64,000 bases of DNA. It comes from Pseudomonadota bacterium (GTDB lineage: Bacteria > Pseudomonadota > Alphaproteobacteria > Rhodospirillales > Magnetospirillaceae). The position numbers were made by a program, and so were the translations under genes. The notes under the pieces were generated by a model, which did not search any database, had not been told where the DNA came from, and saw only the letters and a list, made by a program, of their open reading frames with translations. Positions 17,623 through 26,659 of the stretch are shown piece by piece (the stretch's first letter is position 1; every line of letters starts with the position of its first letter). Location: NCBI GenBank assembly GCA_021847015.1, contig JAJZVW010000019.1, positions 1-64,000 on the forward strand. The letters run 5' to 3'.

Positions 17623-18171
17623 TCAATGCAGCGCCGTGGCGGGCGCCGGGGCGCCGGGCTTGTCCCAGTGCCAGGTGCCCAGGGTGACAGGGATCGGGCG
17701 CATGCTGATCGCCTCGGTCGGGCAGATCTTGAAGCACTTGGCGCAGCCGTGGCACAGGTCCGGGATCACGGTGTGCATCTGCTTGGACGCGCCGACGATG
17801 GCGTCGGTCGAGCATTCCTGGGTGCAGCGCAGGCAGCCGATGCAAAAGGCCTCGTCGATGAAGGCCACTTCCGGGGCCTTGTCCTCGTGCCCGGACAGAT
17901 CGGCGGTCACCCCCAGCTTCCTGGCCAGCTTCTCGGTCACCGCCTTGCCGCCGGGAGCGCATTGGGTGACCGCTGCCTCGCCCTGGGCCAAAGCCTTGGC
18001 GTACTGGGCACAGCCGACGAAGCCGCACTGGCCGCATTGCGAGCCCGGCAGCAGGGCCAGAAGCTCCGCCTCCAGGGGGTTTTCCTCGACCGCGAGATAG
18101 CGCGCCGCCACCCCGAGTAGGGTGCCGAGGGTGACCCCGATGGCCGCGAGACTGCCGACAGCGATGAGCAT
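17623..18171 (-). CDS. rnfB: Electron transport complex subunit RnfB
   Basis: Membrane-anchored ferredoxin-like subunit of 182 residues. An N-terminal helix (about 2-22) is followed by the Fe-S domain with LPGSQCGQCGFVGCAQYA and a later QCAPGG, then two [4Fe-4S] motifs: CIGCLRCTQECS and CHGCAKCFKICPTEAI. It probably receives electrons for the rest of the complex. It sits 13 bases before rnfC and 9 bases after rnfA. Confidence 0.94.
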   Translation of the reverse strand: MLIAVGSLAAIGVTLGTLLGVAARYLAVEENPLEAELLALLPGSQCGQCGFVGCAQYAKALAQGEAAVTQCAPGGKAVTEKLARKLGVTADLSGHEDKAPEVAFIDEAFCIGCLRCTQECSTDAIVGASKQMHTVIPDLCHGCAKCFKICPTEAISMRPIPVTLGTWHWDKPGAPAPATALH

Positions 18172-18180
18172 GGCGGATTC

Positions 18181-18765
18181 CTAGTTAGCGCTGATGCCGG
18201 AAAAGCCCATGAAGGCGAGCGCCAGCAGGCTAGCGGTGACGAAGCCGATGGGCGGGCCGGCGAACAGGGGCGGCACCTCGGCCAGCGCGATGCGTTCGCG
18301 CAGGCCCGCGAACGTGACCATCACCAGGCTGTAGCCGAGCGAGGAGGCGAACGCGAACACGGTACTTTCGATGAAATTGTACTTGCCCGCCACCAGCAGC
18401 AGCGCCACGCCCAGCACCGCGCAGTTGGTGGTGATCAGGGGCAGGTAGATGCCCAGCGTCTGGAACAGGGCCGGCGACACCTTGCGGATCACCATCTCGG
18501 TGAATTGCACGGCCCCGGCGATCACCAGGATGAAGGTGACGGTGCGCAGATAGCCCAACCCGAAGGGGACCAGCAGGAACTTCTCCACCGCCCAGTCGCC
18601 CATGGACGACACGGTGATCACGAAGGTGGTCGCCATGCCCATGCCGACCGCCGTGTCCACCTTGGTGGTGACGCCCATGAACGAGCACAGCCCGAGGAAG
18701 CGCGCCAACACCACGTTGTTGACCAGCGCGGCCCCCACCATCAGCAGGATCAGATCGTGAATCAT
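18181..18765 (-). CDS. rnfA: Electron transport complex subunit RnfA
   Basis: Hydrophobic 194-residue subunit with six predicted helices, homologous to RnfE in inverted topology. Hallmarks are [20 protein letters not shown] near residue 25 and [15 protein letters not shown] near residue 110. It is the first rnf gene. The 200-bp gap to rseC contains a palindromic repeat, so promoter placement is unclear; co-transcription from apbE is possible. Confidence 0.94.
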   Translation of the reverse strand: MIHDLILLMVGAALVNNVVLARFLGLCSFMGVTTKVDTAVGMGMATTFVITVSSMGDWAVEKFLLVPFGLGYLRTVTFILVIAGAVQFTEMVIRKVSPALFQTLGIYLPLITTNCAVLGVALLLVAGKYNFIESTVFAFASSLGYSLVMVTFAGLRERIALAEVPPLFAGPPIGFVTASLLALAFMGFSGISAN

Positions 18766-18812
18766 CGCCTCATCCCCTCAACCATCCGCGTCCCGCCGCC
18801 GGCACGCTTCCT

Positions 18813-18937
18813 GTCATCCCGACCGAGCGCCGGCGAGCGGAGGGATCCTTCACGCGACGGCGGCTGGGCCGCCAGATGCGAACCAGGGCGCGGGACGCGC
18901 CGTGCCCGTAAGATCCCTCGCCTGCGCTCGGAATGAC
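18813..18937. repeat. Dispersed palindrome copy inside the rnf region
   Basis: About 125-bp copy beginning GTCATCCCGACCGAGCGC and ending TGCGCTCGGAATGAC. The centre carries extra sequence relative to the 80-bp copies. It separates rseC from rnfA, which point the same way. Confidence 0.8.
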
Positions 18938-18966
18938 AGCGAAAGAGAGCCGCCCAGCCATCCGCC

Positions 18967-19413
18967 TCATCCGCCGCATCCGCCGAATCCCGCCCGGCGC
19001 AGGAAGCGGGGCGTCAGCGCGCCCTGCCGCGAGAGCCGGTTGGCGCGCAGCCGCGCCAGAAGCAGGCCGCCGGCCAGCCCTCCGAGGGTCGCGGCGGCGG
19101 CGATGCCGTCGCCCGCGCCCAGAAACTGCGCCGTTATCCCCGCGCCCAGCATGGTGACCAGCGGCAGGCCGTAGGCCGTCGCCGAGGCGCGCAGCAATTC
19201 GCCTTCGGCGATGCCGATCACCACCCGCTCGCCGACCGCCAGATCGTGATCGTTGGCCAGCGGAAACCGCCGCGCCGCCAGGCGCCGCCCGTGGTCGGCG
19301 TTGTGGCCGCAGGCGGATGCCGACATGCAGGTGCCGCAGGACGCGGTCTGCTCGGGTTCCAGCCACACCACCCCACCTTCCTCGGCGACCACGCGGGCGA
19401 AGCCTTCGATCAT
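18967..19413 (-). CDS. rseC: SoxR-reducing-system RseC-family protein
   Basis: Inner-membrane protein of 148 residues. The N-terminal cysteine cluster TASCGTCMSASACG (C26, C29, C35) matches RseC; two membrane helices follow at about 78-98 and 100-120. RseC proteins are found with Rnf/Rsx complexes and are required for SoxR reduction in enterobacteria. It lies between apbE and rnfA in the same orientation. Confidence 0.88.
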   Translation of the reverse strand: MIEGFARVVAEEGGVVWLEPEQTASCGTCMSASACGHNADHGRRLAARRFPLANDHDLAVGERVVIGIAEGELLRASATAYGLPLVTMLGAGITAQFLGAGDGIAAAATLGGLAGGLLLARLRANRLSRQGALTPRFLRRAGFGGCGG

Positions 19414-19432
19414 GGCGCGTCTCCCGGCCGCC

Positions 19433-20425
19433 TCAGGCCTCGACCGTCGTCACCACCCCCTCGGGGGTGACGTACAGGGCCTTGAGGCCGCCCGCCGCGC
19501 GCAGGATGGCCTGGCGCCGCTCCGGCGGCGCCAGCACCATGGCGGTGGACAGGCCGTCGGCCGTGGTGGCGTCCTCGGCCACCACCGACACGCCCAGCAT
19601 GGCCGGAGCGGTGCTGCCCGTGCGCGGGTCGATGATATGGGTGAACTTGCCGTCGGGATCGAAGAGGGTGCCGTAGCCGCCCGAGGTGGCCACGCACTTG
19701 TCCACCACGTCGATCTCGGCCACCGCCTTGGACGGGTCGGCCGGATTGGCGATGCCGATGCGCCAGGCCGAGCCGTCGGGCTTGGTGGAGAGCGCGCGGG
19801 GCTCGCCCATGTCCACCAGCATGTTCACGAAACCATGGGCGCGCAGCACGGCGGCGACCCGGTCGGTGATGTAGCCCTGGCCGCCGCTGTTGAGCGTCAA
19901 TCCCATGCCCGGGCGCGCGAACGCCACCCGCCGCCCGTCCACCCGGACGTCCCTCCAGCCCACCAGGGCCAGCGCCGCCGCCATGTCCTTGGCCGAAGGC
20001 CCGGCGGGATCGTAGCTGGCGGCGGTGAAGTGGCGCAGGTAGAGCTGCCAGACCGGCTGGATGGTGGGATCGTAGATGCCGTCGGCGATGCGGGCCAGTT
20101 CCAGCTTGCGGGTGAGCAGTTCGACGAATTCCGGCGGCGCGTCGTCCAGCTTGCCGTCGCGGTTGAGCGCCGAGATGGCCGTATCGGCGCGGTAGACGCT
20201 GAAGATGGCTTCGAGGCGCGCCAGTTCGGCCAGGCCGGCGTCGATGGCCGCCCGCGCCTTGGCCTCGTCATGGTGGTAGAGCTGGATGGTCGAGGGGGCG
20301 CCGAGCGTCGTCCCCTGCCAGCGGATCAGCCGGGCATCGGCACGCCCGGCATGGAGCAGCAGCGGCACCCCGGCGGCGGCGGCAAGCACGGTGATGGCGC
20401 GTCGGCGCGTGATGATCGGGCTCAT
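19433..20425 (-). CDS. apbE: FAD:protein FMN transferase ApbE
   Basis: ApbE cleaves FAD and attaches FMN covalently to threonine in S-x-AT motifs of RnfG and RnfD. The 330-residue product has a twin-arginine-like export signal (RRR at residues 7-9, then a hydrophobic run), indicating periplasmic action. Catalytic-region motifs FSVYRADTAISALNRDG, LNSGGQGYITD, ATSGGYGTLF and HIIDPRTG are present. I chose the ATG at 20425 because GGAGGA lies about 10 bases upstream; an ATG at 20443 overlaps that site. Confidence 0.92.
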   Translation of the reverse strand: MSPIITRRRAITVLAAAAGVPLLLHAGRADARLIRWQGTTLGAPSTIQLYHHDEAKARAAIDAGLAELARLEAIFSVYRADTAISALNRDGKLDDAPPEFVELLTRKLELARIADGIYDPTIQPVWQLYLRHFTAASYDPAGPSAKDMAAALALVGWRDVRVDGRRVAFARPGMGLTLNSGGQGYITDRVAAVLRAHGFVNMLVDMGEPRALSTKPDGSAWRIGIANPADPSKAVAEIDVVDKCVATSGGYGTLFDPDGKFTHIIDPRTGSTAPAMLGVSVVAEDATTADGLSTAMVLAPPERRQAILRAAGGLKALYVTPEGVVTTVEA

Positions 20426-20870
20426 CGGCGGATAGTCCTCCAACAGTTGACGCGGGACGCCGTCGGACGGCGGCGCGTTCTCGACACTATCCTCCGGCAG
20501 TGCTCGGAGGGTTTCCGACGGGAACGGAACGAAGACGTGCTTCGGATGCTATCGGCGAACCCGCCCGTCATCAACCACACGCGGTGACGGGTATTCGCCG
20601 TCAATTGCCGGTCCCCCGTAACATTCTCGCCAATCCATGTCGCAAATGAACCATGAGCGTGTTCCATGGACGACCTCAAGCCGTGATACCGTTTATACAC
20701 CTTCGGATAAGGCAGCATTGCGGCGCCCGGTTTCCTTCGTTTTCCGCGGATTGCCACCCGGTCCTGCGAACGGACCTCGGGGCGTCGTTCCCGGCTTCGA
20801 TCCAGGGATAATGCAACGGCCGCGCCAGACGCGCCGACAAATCGCATGGCAGCCATGCGTGTGGCGCAAC

Positions 20871-20894
20871 AAAAAGGCCGGATCGCTCCGGCCT
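20871..20894 (-). terminator. Intrinsic terminator after pstB
   Basis: On the minus strand an 8-bp perfect stem AGGCCGGA/TCCGGCCT with a 4-base loop is followed directly by a T-run. It lies about 100 bases after the pstB stop and is a good rho-independent terminator for pstSCAB. Confidence 0.8.
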
Positions 20895-20917
20895 CAGGGT
20901 TCGTAAATCAATCGAAC

Positions 20918-20990
20918 TTGTGAAAGAACGCCCATTGGAAACATTGCCATTTTTCCGTCGGAATCGAGCGGAATGGGCATTCTTTCACAA
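20918..20990 (-). repeat. 19-bp inverted repeat immediately after pstB
   Basis: Arms 20918-20936 (TTGTGAAAGAACGCCCATT) and 20972-20990 match in 18 of 19 positions and enclose 35 bases. The outer arm starts 4 bases past the pstB stop. There is no T-run, so it may be an mRNA-stabilising hairpin or a protein-binding site before the true terminator. Confidence 0.7.
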
Positions 20991-20994
20991 ACTC

Positions 20995-21774
20995 TCAGCC
21001 GAAACGGCCGGTGATGTAGTCCTGGGTCTTCTTTTCGCGCGGGCTGGAGAACATCGTCGCCGTCTCGTCGAACTCGATCATCTCGCCCAGGTACATGAAG
21101 CCGACATAGTCGCTGACGCGGGCCGCCTGCTGCATGTTGTGGGTGACGACGACGATGCAGTAGTCCTGGCGCAATTCCCACATCAGCTCGTCGATCTGGG
21201 CCGTCGAGATGGGATCGAGCGCCGAGGCCGGCTCGTCCAGCAGCAGGACCTCGGGACGGATGGCGATGGCGCGCGCGATGCACAACCGCTGCTGCTGGCC
21301 GCCCGAAAGGCCCAGGCCGCTGCGATGCAGTTTGTCCTTCACCTCGTCCCACAGCGCCGCCCGGCGCAACGCGGATTCCACTTCCTCGTCCATTTCCGAC
21401 TTCGACAGCCTGCGATACATGCGCAAGGGGAAGGCGATGTTGTCGTAGATGGACATCGGGAACGGCGTCGGCTTCTGGAACACCATCCCCACCCGCGCCC
21501 GCAAATTGGCGAGATCGCTGGTGATGCCCAGAATGTTCTCCCCGTCCAGCAGGATCTCCCCGGTGGCGCGGTGGCCCGGGTACAGGTCGCAGATGCGGTT
21601 GAGCGCCCGCAGAAGCGTGGACTTGCCGCAGCCCGACGGCCCGATCAGGGCGGTGACAGTGCGATCCTTGAAGGCGACCGACACGTTCTTGAGGGCCTTG
21701 GTTTCGCCGTAATAGAAGTCGAGATTATGCACCTCGATCTTCGGTGCTTTCGTCGCTTCGACGATTCCGTTCAT
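20995..21774 (-). CDS. pstB: Phosphate ABC transporter ATPase PstB
   Basis: Cytoplasmic ATPase of the high-affinity phosphate importer, 259 residues, the family length. Walker A is GPSGCGKST near residue 41, the Q-loop lies in [15 protein letters not shown], the signature is [14 protein letters not shown], Walker B is [11 protein letters not shown], and the switch His is in VVTHNMQQA. It is the last gene of pstSCAB; no phoU follows, unlike many pst operons. The start overlaps the pstA stop by 4 bases. Confidence 0.96.
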   Translation of the reverse strand: MNGIVEATKAPKIEVHNLDFYYGETKALKNVSVAFKDRTVTALIGPSGCGKSTLLRALNRICDLYPGHRATGEILLDGENILGITSDLANLRARVGMVFQKPTPFPMSIYDNIAFPLRMYRRLSKSEMDEEVESALRRAALWDEVKDKLHRSGLGLSGGQQQRLCIARAIAIRPEVLLLDEPASALDPISTAQIDELMWELRQDYCIVVVTHNMQQAARVSDYVGFMYLGEMIEFDETATMFSSPREKKTQDYITGRFG

Positions 21775-22619
21775 CGGTCTCCCCTGGCGGCCATGGCACG
21801 GGCGAGGATGCTGAGCAGCAGGACGCTGACGCTGACCAGCAAGGCGCCGGCCCAGGCCAGTTGCTGCCAGTCCTTGTAGGGGCTCATGGCAAACTGGAAT
21901 ATCGCCACCGGCAGGCTGGGCATCGGCCCGTCCATGTTGGCGGTGAGGAACTGGTTGTTGAGGGCGGTGAACAGCAAGGGCGCCGTCTCGCCGCTGATGC
22001 GCGCCACGGCCAGCAGCGCGCCGGTGACGATGCCCCGCGCGGCCGCCCGCCACGTCACCCGCACGATCATCCGCCAGGCCGGAACCCCAAGGGCGGCAGC
22101 GGCTTCGCGCAACTGGTCGGGAACCAGGGCCAGCATGTCCTCGGTGGTGCGCACGATCACCGGGACGGCGATCAGCGCCAGCGCGAACGCCCCCGCCCAG
22201 CCCGAGAAATGCCCCATGGGCATCACCAGGATTGCGTAGGCGAACAGGCCGATGATGATCGAAGGCGCGCTGAGGAGCGAATCGTTGAGGAACCGCACCA
22301 CCGGGGCCAGCCGGCTGCGGCGGGCGTATTCGGCGAGATAGGTCCCGGTGAGCACGCCCACCGGCGTGGCCACCACGATCGCCGTCACCGTCATCATCAG
22401 GCTGCCGAGGATGGCGTTGGCGAGGCCGCCCTGGCCGCCGGGCGGCGGAGTCGGTTGCAGGAAGGTGGCGAGCGTCAGGGAGGCCACGCCGCGGCTCAGC
22501 AATTCCCACATGATGGAGGCGAGCACCGCCACCGAACCCAGCGCCGCCAGCACGCACAGCGCCAGCATCACGCGGTTGATGCCGCGGCGGCGGCGCACGA
22601 TGCCGATGTCCACCTTCAT
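21771..22619 (-). CDS. pstA: Phosphate ABC transporter permease PstA
   Basis: Inner-membrane permease of 282 residues with six predicted helices. The ABC permease EAA loop is visible as [18 protein letters not shown] near residue 185, followed by the PstA block [15 protein letters not shown]. The start overlaps the pstC stop. It pairs with PstC to form the phosphate channel. Confidence 0.95.
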   Translation of the reverse strand: MKVDIGIVRRRRGINRVMLALCVLAALGSVAVLASIMWELLSRGVASLTLATFLQPTPPPGGQGGLANAILGSLMMTVTAIVVATPVGVLTGTYLAEYARRSRLAPVVRFLNDSLLSAPSIIIGLFAYAILVMPMGHFSGWAGAFALALIAVPVIVRTTEDMLALVPDQLREAAAALGVPAWRMIVRVTWRAAARGIVTGALLAVARISGETAPLLFTALNNQFLTANMDGPMPSLPVAIFQFAMSPYKDWQQLAWAGALLVSVSVLLLSILARAMAARGDR

Positions 22620-23602
22620 ACCGACCTCCGATCCGCGCGCGCCAGCAGGGCGCGGGCGCCCAGCAGGACGGCGAAGGTCACGGCGAACAGGATCAGTCCC
22701 AACGCCACCAGCGACGACAGGTAGAGGTCGCCGGAGGCCTCGGTGAATTCGTTGGCCAGGACGGCCGAAATGGTGGTGCCGGGATGCAGCAGCGACGCCG
22801 ACAGCCGGTGGGCGTTGCCGATCACGAAGGTCACCGCCATGGTCTCGCCCAGGGCCCGCCCCAGGCCGAGCATGACGCCGCCGATCAGGCCTCGCCGCGC
22901 GTGGGGGATGAGGACGTGGCGAGCCACCTCCCAGGTGGTGGCGCCGACGCCGTAGGCGGCCTCGCGCAGCATCGGCGGCACGCTCCCCAGCACTTGGCGG
23001 GCGACCGACGCGATGAAGGGGATCACCATGATGGCCAGGATCAGGCCGGCGGTCAGGGTGCCGATGCCGAAGGGCGGCCCTTGGAACAGCGCGCCCACCA
23101 CCGGAACGGGCCCGATCCAGTGGATCAGCGCGGGATAGACGTGACGGCCCAGCAACGGCGCCAGCACGAACAGCCCCCACATGCCGTAGATGATGCTGGG
23201 CACCGCCGCCAGGAGCTCGATGGCGATGGCCAGGGGGTCGCGCAGGCGATGCGGGCAAATCTCGTTGAGGAAGATCGCCACGCCGACGGCTACCGGCGTG
23301 CCCACCAGCATGGCGATGACCGACGTCACCAGCGTGCCGGTAACCGGCGCCAGGGCGCCATAGGTGTCGGTGACGGGGTTCCAGGCGCTGGTGACGAGGA
23401 AGGCGAACCCGAACCGGCGGAAGGCCGGCGCGGAATCGACGGCGAGGATCGCCAGCATCGCCAACAGCGCGGCGACCACCAGCATAGCCGCGGCGGCGGT
23501 AAGCCATCGGAAGGGAAGATTCAATTTCAGCCCGGAAGGAATGCGCGTGGCGACTTCCTCAGGGCGATCCATCGTTGCGCTATCTTCGCTGAACATCGTC
23601 AT
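22616..23602 (-). CDS. pstC: Phosphate ABC transporter permease PstC
   Basis: Inner-membrane permease of about 328 residues with six helices and an N-terminal hydrophilic stretch. Family blocks are [18 protein letters not shown], the EAA loop [18 protein letters not shown], and [19 protein letters not shown]. The start is uncertain: ATG at 23602 is used here, but ATG at 23572 is also possible and neither has a strong ribosome-binding site. A stable hairpin separates it from pstS. Confidence 0.93.
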   Translation of the reverse strand: MTMFSEDSATMDRPEEVATRIPSGLKLNLPFRWLTAAAAMLVVAALLAMLAILAVDSAPAFRRFGFAFLVTSAWNPVTDTYGALAPVTGTLVTSVIAMLVGTPVAVGVAIFLNEICPHRLRDPLAIAIELLAAVPSIIYGMWGLFVLAPLLGRHVYPALIHWIGPVPVVGALFQGPPFGIGTLTAGLILAIMVIPFIASVARQVLGSVPPMLREAAYGVGATTWEVARHVLIPHARRGLIGGVMLGLGRALGETMAVTFVIGNAHRLSASLLHPGTTISAVLANEFTEASGDLYLSSLVALGLILFAVTFAVLLGARALLARADRRSV

Positions 23603-23614
23603 ATCCGACGGAAA

Positions 23615-23640
23615 CCGCCGCGGCATCACTGCCGCGGCGG
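23615..23640 (-). promoter_or_regulatory. Stable hairpin between pstS and pstC
   Basis: An 11-bp perfect GC stem with a 4-base loop lies 14 bases after the pstS stop; only a short TTT follows on the minus strand. It is likely to stabilise the pstS 3' end or cause partial termination, which would give more PstS than permease. The effect is inferred. Confidence 0.6.
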
Positions 23641-23654
23641 CTATTCCTAACTGA

Positions 23655-24713
23655 TCAGCGCGCCGCCGTCCACACGGGCTTGCCATCGGACGACTTGATA
23701 TCGCGTTTCCACGTCGCCTCGATCATCTTGACCACGTTCTCGGGGATCGGAACGTACTGCAGTTCCTCGGCCATCTTGGCGCCATTGGCATAGGACCAGG
23801 CGAAGAACTTCAAGGTTTCAAGCCCGCGTTCCGGATTGTCCTGCGCCTTCTGCATCAGAACGAAGGTCGCGCCAGTGATCGGCCAGCTGTTCTTGCCGGG
23901 CTGGTCGGTGAGAACCAGGTCGTAATCCTCGGCATGGGCCCAGTCGGCGTTGGCCGCCGCCGCCTGGAAGGTCTCCAGGTTGGGTTTCACGAACACGCCG
24001 TCGTGATTGGCCATCTGGATCCAGGTCAGCTTGTTCTGGGTGGCGTAGGCGTATTCCACGTAGCCGATGGCACCATCGGTCTGCCCGGTGAAATTGGCCA
24101 CGCCTTCGTTCCCCTTGCCGCCCAGGCCGACCGGCCATTCGACGGCGGTGCTGGAACCGACGTCCTTCTTCCAGTCGGGGCTGACCTGCGACAGGTAGTT
24201 GGTGAACAGGAAGGTGGTGCCCGACCCGTCGGAGCGATGGACCACGGCGATGTCGGTGCCGGGGAGCTTGACGCCGGGGTTAAGCTTGGCGATGACGGGG
24301 TCGTTCCACTTGCTGATCTTGCCAAGGTAGATGGCCGCCAGGGTCGGGCCGTCGAGGCGCAGTTCCCCCGGCTGGAGACCGGACAGGTTCACCACCGGGA
24401 CCACGCCCCCCATGATCGTCGGCCACTGGACGAGGCCGGCGGCTTCGAGGTCCTTGGGTTCCAGCGGCATGTCGCTGGCGCCGAAGTCCACGGTCTTCGA
24501 CTTGATCTGCTTGATGCCGCCGCCCGAGCCGATCGACTGATAGTTCAGGGCGGTGCCGGTCTTGGTCTTGTAGACGTCGGCCCATTTGGCGAGAATGGGG
24601 TAGGCGAAGGTAGAGCCGGCGCCGGTGATTTCCGCGGCGCCAGCCATGCCGGTACCCAGGCCGAACACCACCAGCGCGGCAGCGAGGCCACGCACAGAAC
24701 GGTGGAAAGACAT
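23655..24713 (-). CDS. pstS: Phosphate-binding protein PstS
   Basis: Periplasmic binding protein of 352 residues with a signal peptide (hydrophobic residues 9-24, cleavage likely at GMAGAA). Phosphate-pocket blocks are [13 protein letters not shown] at the mature N-terminus, [21 protein letters not shown], and [17 protein letters not shown]. It is the first gene of the transport operon, preceded by GGAGA. It delivers phosphate to PstCAB. Confidence 0.96.
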   Translation of the reverse strand: MSFHRSVRGLAAALVVFGLGTGMAGAAEITGAGSTFAYPILAKWADVYKTKTGTALNYQSIGSGGGIKQIKSKTVDFGASDMPLEPKDLEAAGLVQWPTIMGGVVPVVNLSGLQPGELRLDGPTLAAIYLGKISKWNDPVIAKLNPGVKLPGTDIAVVHRSDGSGTTFLFTNYLSQVSPDWKKDVGSSTAVEWPVGLGGKGNEGVANFTGQTDGAIGYVEYAYATQNKLTWIQMANHDGVFVKPNLETFQAAAANADWAHAEDYDLVLTDQPGKNSWPITGATFVLMQKAQDNPERGLETLKFFAWSYANGAKMAEELQYVPIPENVVKMIEATWKRDIKSSDGKPVWTAAR

Positions 24714-24819
24714 CGGTCGTCTCCGTTGCTCATTGAAAGGGGTATTACCGCACGGTTCGCCGAAATCTATAGGCTAACAGGTAACCATTTCCAAAGAGAT
24801 GAAGAGGCGGCAGCGGTAG

Positions 24820-24837
24820 ATATCATCAAACTGTAAC
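24820..24837. promoter_or_regulatory. Candidate Pho box upstream of pstS
   Basis: On the plus strand ATATCATCAAACTGTAAC agrees with the PhoB consensus CTGTCATAAAACTGTCAC at 14 of 18 positions, with half-sites 11 bases apart. It lies 107 bases before the pstS start, but its orientation is opposite to the operon, which lowers confidence. Confidence 0.4.
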
Positions 24838-24848
24838 CCTGCCCAGCC

Positions 24849-25961
24849 CTAATCCCCCGCTCCGCCGGGGGCGATCCAGCCCCCGCCCAGGACCCTGTCG
24901 CCACGATAGAAAACGCAGGCTTGGCCGGGCGCAACCCCCTCTTCCGGCCCGTCGAGGACGACCTCGGCGCCGCCGCCGGCGAGGCGCCGCAGGCTGGCCG
25001 CCCTGGGCGGGCGGGTCGAACGCACGCGCACCTCGACCCGCAGGTCGGTGGCGTCCTCGTCTCCCAGCCAGTTCACCTCGCGGACCGTGATATGCCGGCG
25101 TCCCAGGGCAGAGCGCGGCCCCACCACCACGCGGCGGCGCTCCGGCTCAAGCCGGATCACGTAAAGCGGCTCGCCGCCGCCGAGCCCCAGCCCTTTTCGC
25201 TGGCCGACGGTGTAGTGCAGGATCCCCTTGTGCGGCCCCAGGATGCGGCCGTCGAGATGGACGATGTCGCCCGGCCGCGCCGCCTCGGGCTCCAGCCGCG
25301 CCACCAGCGCGGCATAGTCGCCGTCGGGCACGAAGCAGATGTCCTGGCTGTCGCGCTTGGCGGCCACCGGCAGCCCATGGCGGGCGGCGATGGCGCGGGT
25401 CTCGTCCTTGCCCGCCATTCCCCCCAGCGGAAAGCGCAGGAAATCCAACTGCTCGCGGGTGATGGCAAACAGGAAGTAGCTCTGGTCCCGCGCCGGATCG
25501 GCGCCCTTGAGCAGGATCGGTCCCGACGCCCCCGCTTGGCGCCGCACGTAATGCCCGGTGGCCAGGGCGTCCCCGCCGAGATCGCGCGCCACCCCCAGCA
25601 GGTCGCGGAACTTGACCGTCTGGTTGCACAGCACGCACGGGATCGGCGTCTCCCCCCGCGCATAGGAGGCGGCGAAGCGCGCCACCACGTCGGCGCGGAA
25701 GACGTCCTCCATGTCCATGACGTAATGGGGAATGCCGAGCGCGTCGGCGACGGCGCGGGCATCGTGGATGTCCTTGCCGGCGCAGCAGGAATTGGCGCGG
25801 CAGGCAGCGGCGCCGTGGTCGTAGAGCTGAAGGGTGACGCCGACCACGTCGTACCCCTCCTCCACCAGCAGCGCGGCCGTGGCCGACGAATCGACCCCGC
25901 CCGACATGGCGACGACGACACGGGTGTCGGCGGGCGGCTTGGGCAGGCCCAGGGTGTTCAT
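24849..25961 (-). CDS. mnmA: tRNA 2-thiouridylase MnmA
   Basis: MnmA adenylates and thiolates U34 of Lys, Glu and Gln tRNAs using sulfur that originates from IscS. The 370-residue product has the PP-loop MSGGVDSS near residue 20, catalytic Cys in [11 protein letters not shown], the second Cys in [11 protein letters not shown], and the C-terminal [13 protein letters not shown] domain. It lies at the end of the Fe-S/sulfur cluster. I chose the ATG at 25961; further upstream the frame runs into palindromic repeat sequence. Confidence 0.95.
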   Translation of the reverse strand: MNTLGLPKPPADTRVVVAMSGGVDSSATAALLVEEGYDVVGVTLQLYDHGAAACRANSCCAGKDIHDARAVADALGIPHYVMDMEDVFRADVVARFAASYARGETPIPCVLCNQTVKFRDLLGVARDLGGDALATGHYVRRQAGASGPILLKGADPARDQSYFLFAITREQLDFLRFPLGGMAGKDETRAIAARHGLPVAAKRDSQDICFVPDGDYAALVARLEPEAARPGDIVHLDGRILGPHKGILHYTVGQRKGLGLGGGEPLYVIRLEPERRRVVVGPRSALGRRHITVREVNWLGDEDATDLRVEVRVRSTRPPRAASLRRLAGGGAEVVLDGPEEGVAPGQACVFYRGDRVLGGGWIAPGGAGD

Positions 25962-25987
25962 GCGAACGGTTCCCACAAACCGAGCGT

Positions 25988-26067
25988 GTATCCCGAGCGG
26001 ATGCGCGGGACCTTTCAAGCATCGTCGCGTGAAGGATTCCTCAGTCGCTCGGCTCCTTCGGGATGAC
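25988..26067. repeat. Dispersed palindrome copy
   Basis: First of a tandem cluster; begins GTATCCCGAGCGG and ends CCTTCGGGATGAC. Confidence 0.8.
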
Positions 26068-26106
26068 AAGGACAGCGGTCGTCCATCCAGGGCTCCCGTT
26101 ACCCCT

Positions 26107-26186
26107 GTCATTCCGACGGAGCGCCAGCGACGAGGAACCTTTCACGCACCGTGCCCGAATGGTCCCTCGGCTTCGCTCGGGACGAC
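26107..26186. repeat. Dispersed palindrome copy
   Basis: Second of the cluster; begins GTCATTCCGACGGAGCG and ends TCGCTCGGGACGAC. Confidence 0.8.
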
Positions 26187-26198
26187 ACCAAGGGATTT

Positions 26199-26248
26199 GT
26201 CGTCCCGACCGAACGCACGCGAGCGGAGGGATCGTTCAGGCACCGTGA
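26199..26248. repeat. Dispersed palindrome, left half copy
   Basis: Third of the cluster; begins GTCGTCCCGACCGAACG and runs to TTCAGGCACCGTGA, with the right arm missing. Confidence 0.7.
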
Positions 26249-26277
26249 CCGGACATAGCTGTCACCCGTGCCGAGGC

Positions 26278-26619
26278 TTACTTCTTCTTGTCGACCTGCA
26301 TGTTGCGGCTGGCGGCCGGCAGGGTCACGGTCAGGCCGTCAAGGTCCTTCGTCATGATGATCTGGCAGCCCAGGCGCGAGGTCGACGTCAGACCGAAGGC
26401 CAGGTCGAGCATGTCCTCCTCGTCCTCGCTGGCCGGCTCCAGCCTGTCGTACCATTCGGAGGCCACCACCACATGGCAGGTCGAGCAGGCCAGCGAGCCC
26501 TCGCAGGCGCCCTCGATATCGACCTTGTTGCGATGGGCGATTTCAAGCACCGACAGGCCCTCGGGGGCCTCGACCTCGGTGCGGCTGCCGTCGGGCGAAA
26601 CGAACGTCATCTTCGGCAC
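26278..26619 (-). CDS. fdx: ISC-type [2Fe-2S] ferredoxin
   Basis: Electron donor for Fe-S cluster assembly, 113 residues. Cluster ligands are C39, C45, C48 ([11 protein letters not shown]) and C85 (RLGCQI). The start is GTG at 26619, giving the family's usual VPKMTF opening with GGGAG eight bases upstream; ATG at 26610 would leave the site too far away. The Lys-rich end DKKK is unremarkable. It is the last gene of the assembly operon, downstream of hscA. Confidence 0.93.
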   Translation of the reverse strand: MPKMTFVSPDGSRTEVEAPEGLSVLEIAHRNKVDIEGACEGSLACSTCHVVVASEWYDRLEPASEDEEDMLDLAFGLTSTSRLGCQIIMTKDLDGLTVTLPAASRNMQVDKKK

Positions 26620-26659
26620 GTGGTATTCTCCCAATCTCCAATCCCCGCGAACGGGGGCA

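Larger units (their letters stand above)
20426..20994. other. Non-coding gap between apbE and pstB
   Basis: 569 bp without a convincing gene. It should hold the promoter of the apbE-rseC-rnf genes (minus strand), a small CCTCCG stem at about 20491-20510, the intrinsic terminator of the pst operon (20871-20894) and a 19-bp inverted repeat (20918-20990). Short frames in this stretch have no ribosome-binding site and no family features. Confidence 0.6.
25962..26277. other. Repeat-filled gap between fdx and mnmA
   Basis: 316 bp made almost entirely of three palindrome copies in a row (25988-26067, 26107-26186 and a half copy at 26199-26248). I see no gene. Any promoter for mnmA must lie within or beside these repeats. 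Confidence 0.7.

Noticed and set aside
24849-26111. MnmA with a 50-residue N-terminal extension
   Set aside because: The extra codons read through a palindromic repeat; the ATG at 25961 gives the normal family N-terminus.
25988-26248. Closely spaced repeats that might suggest a CRISPR array
   Set aside because: The units are diverged palindromes of about 80 bp with no uniform spacers, and no cas gene is present.
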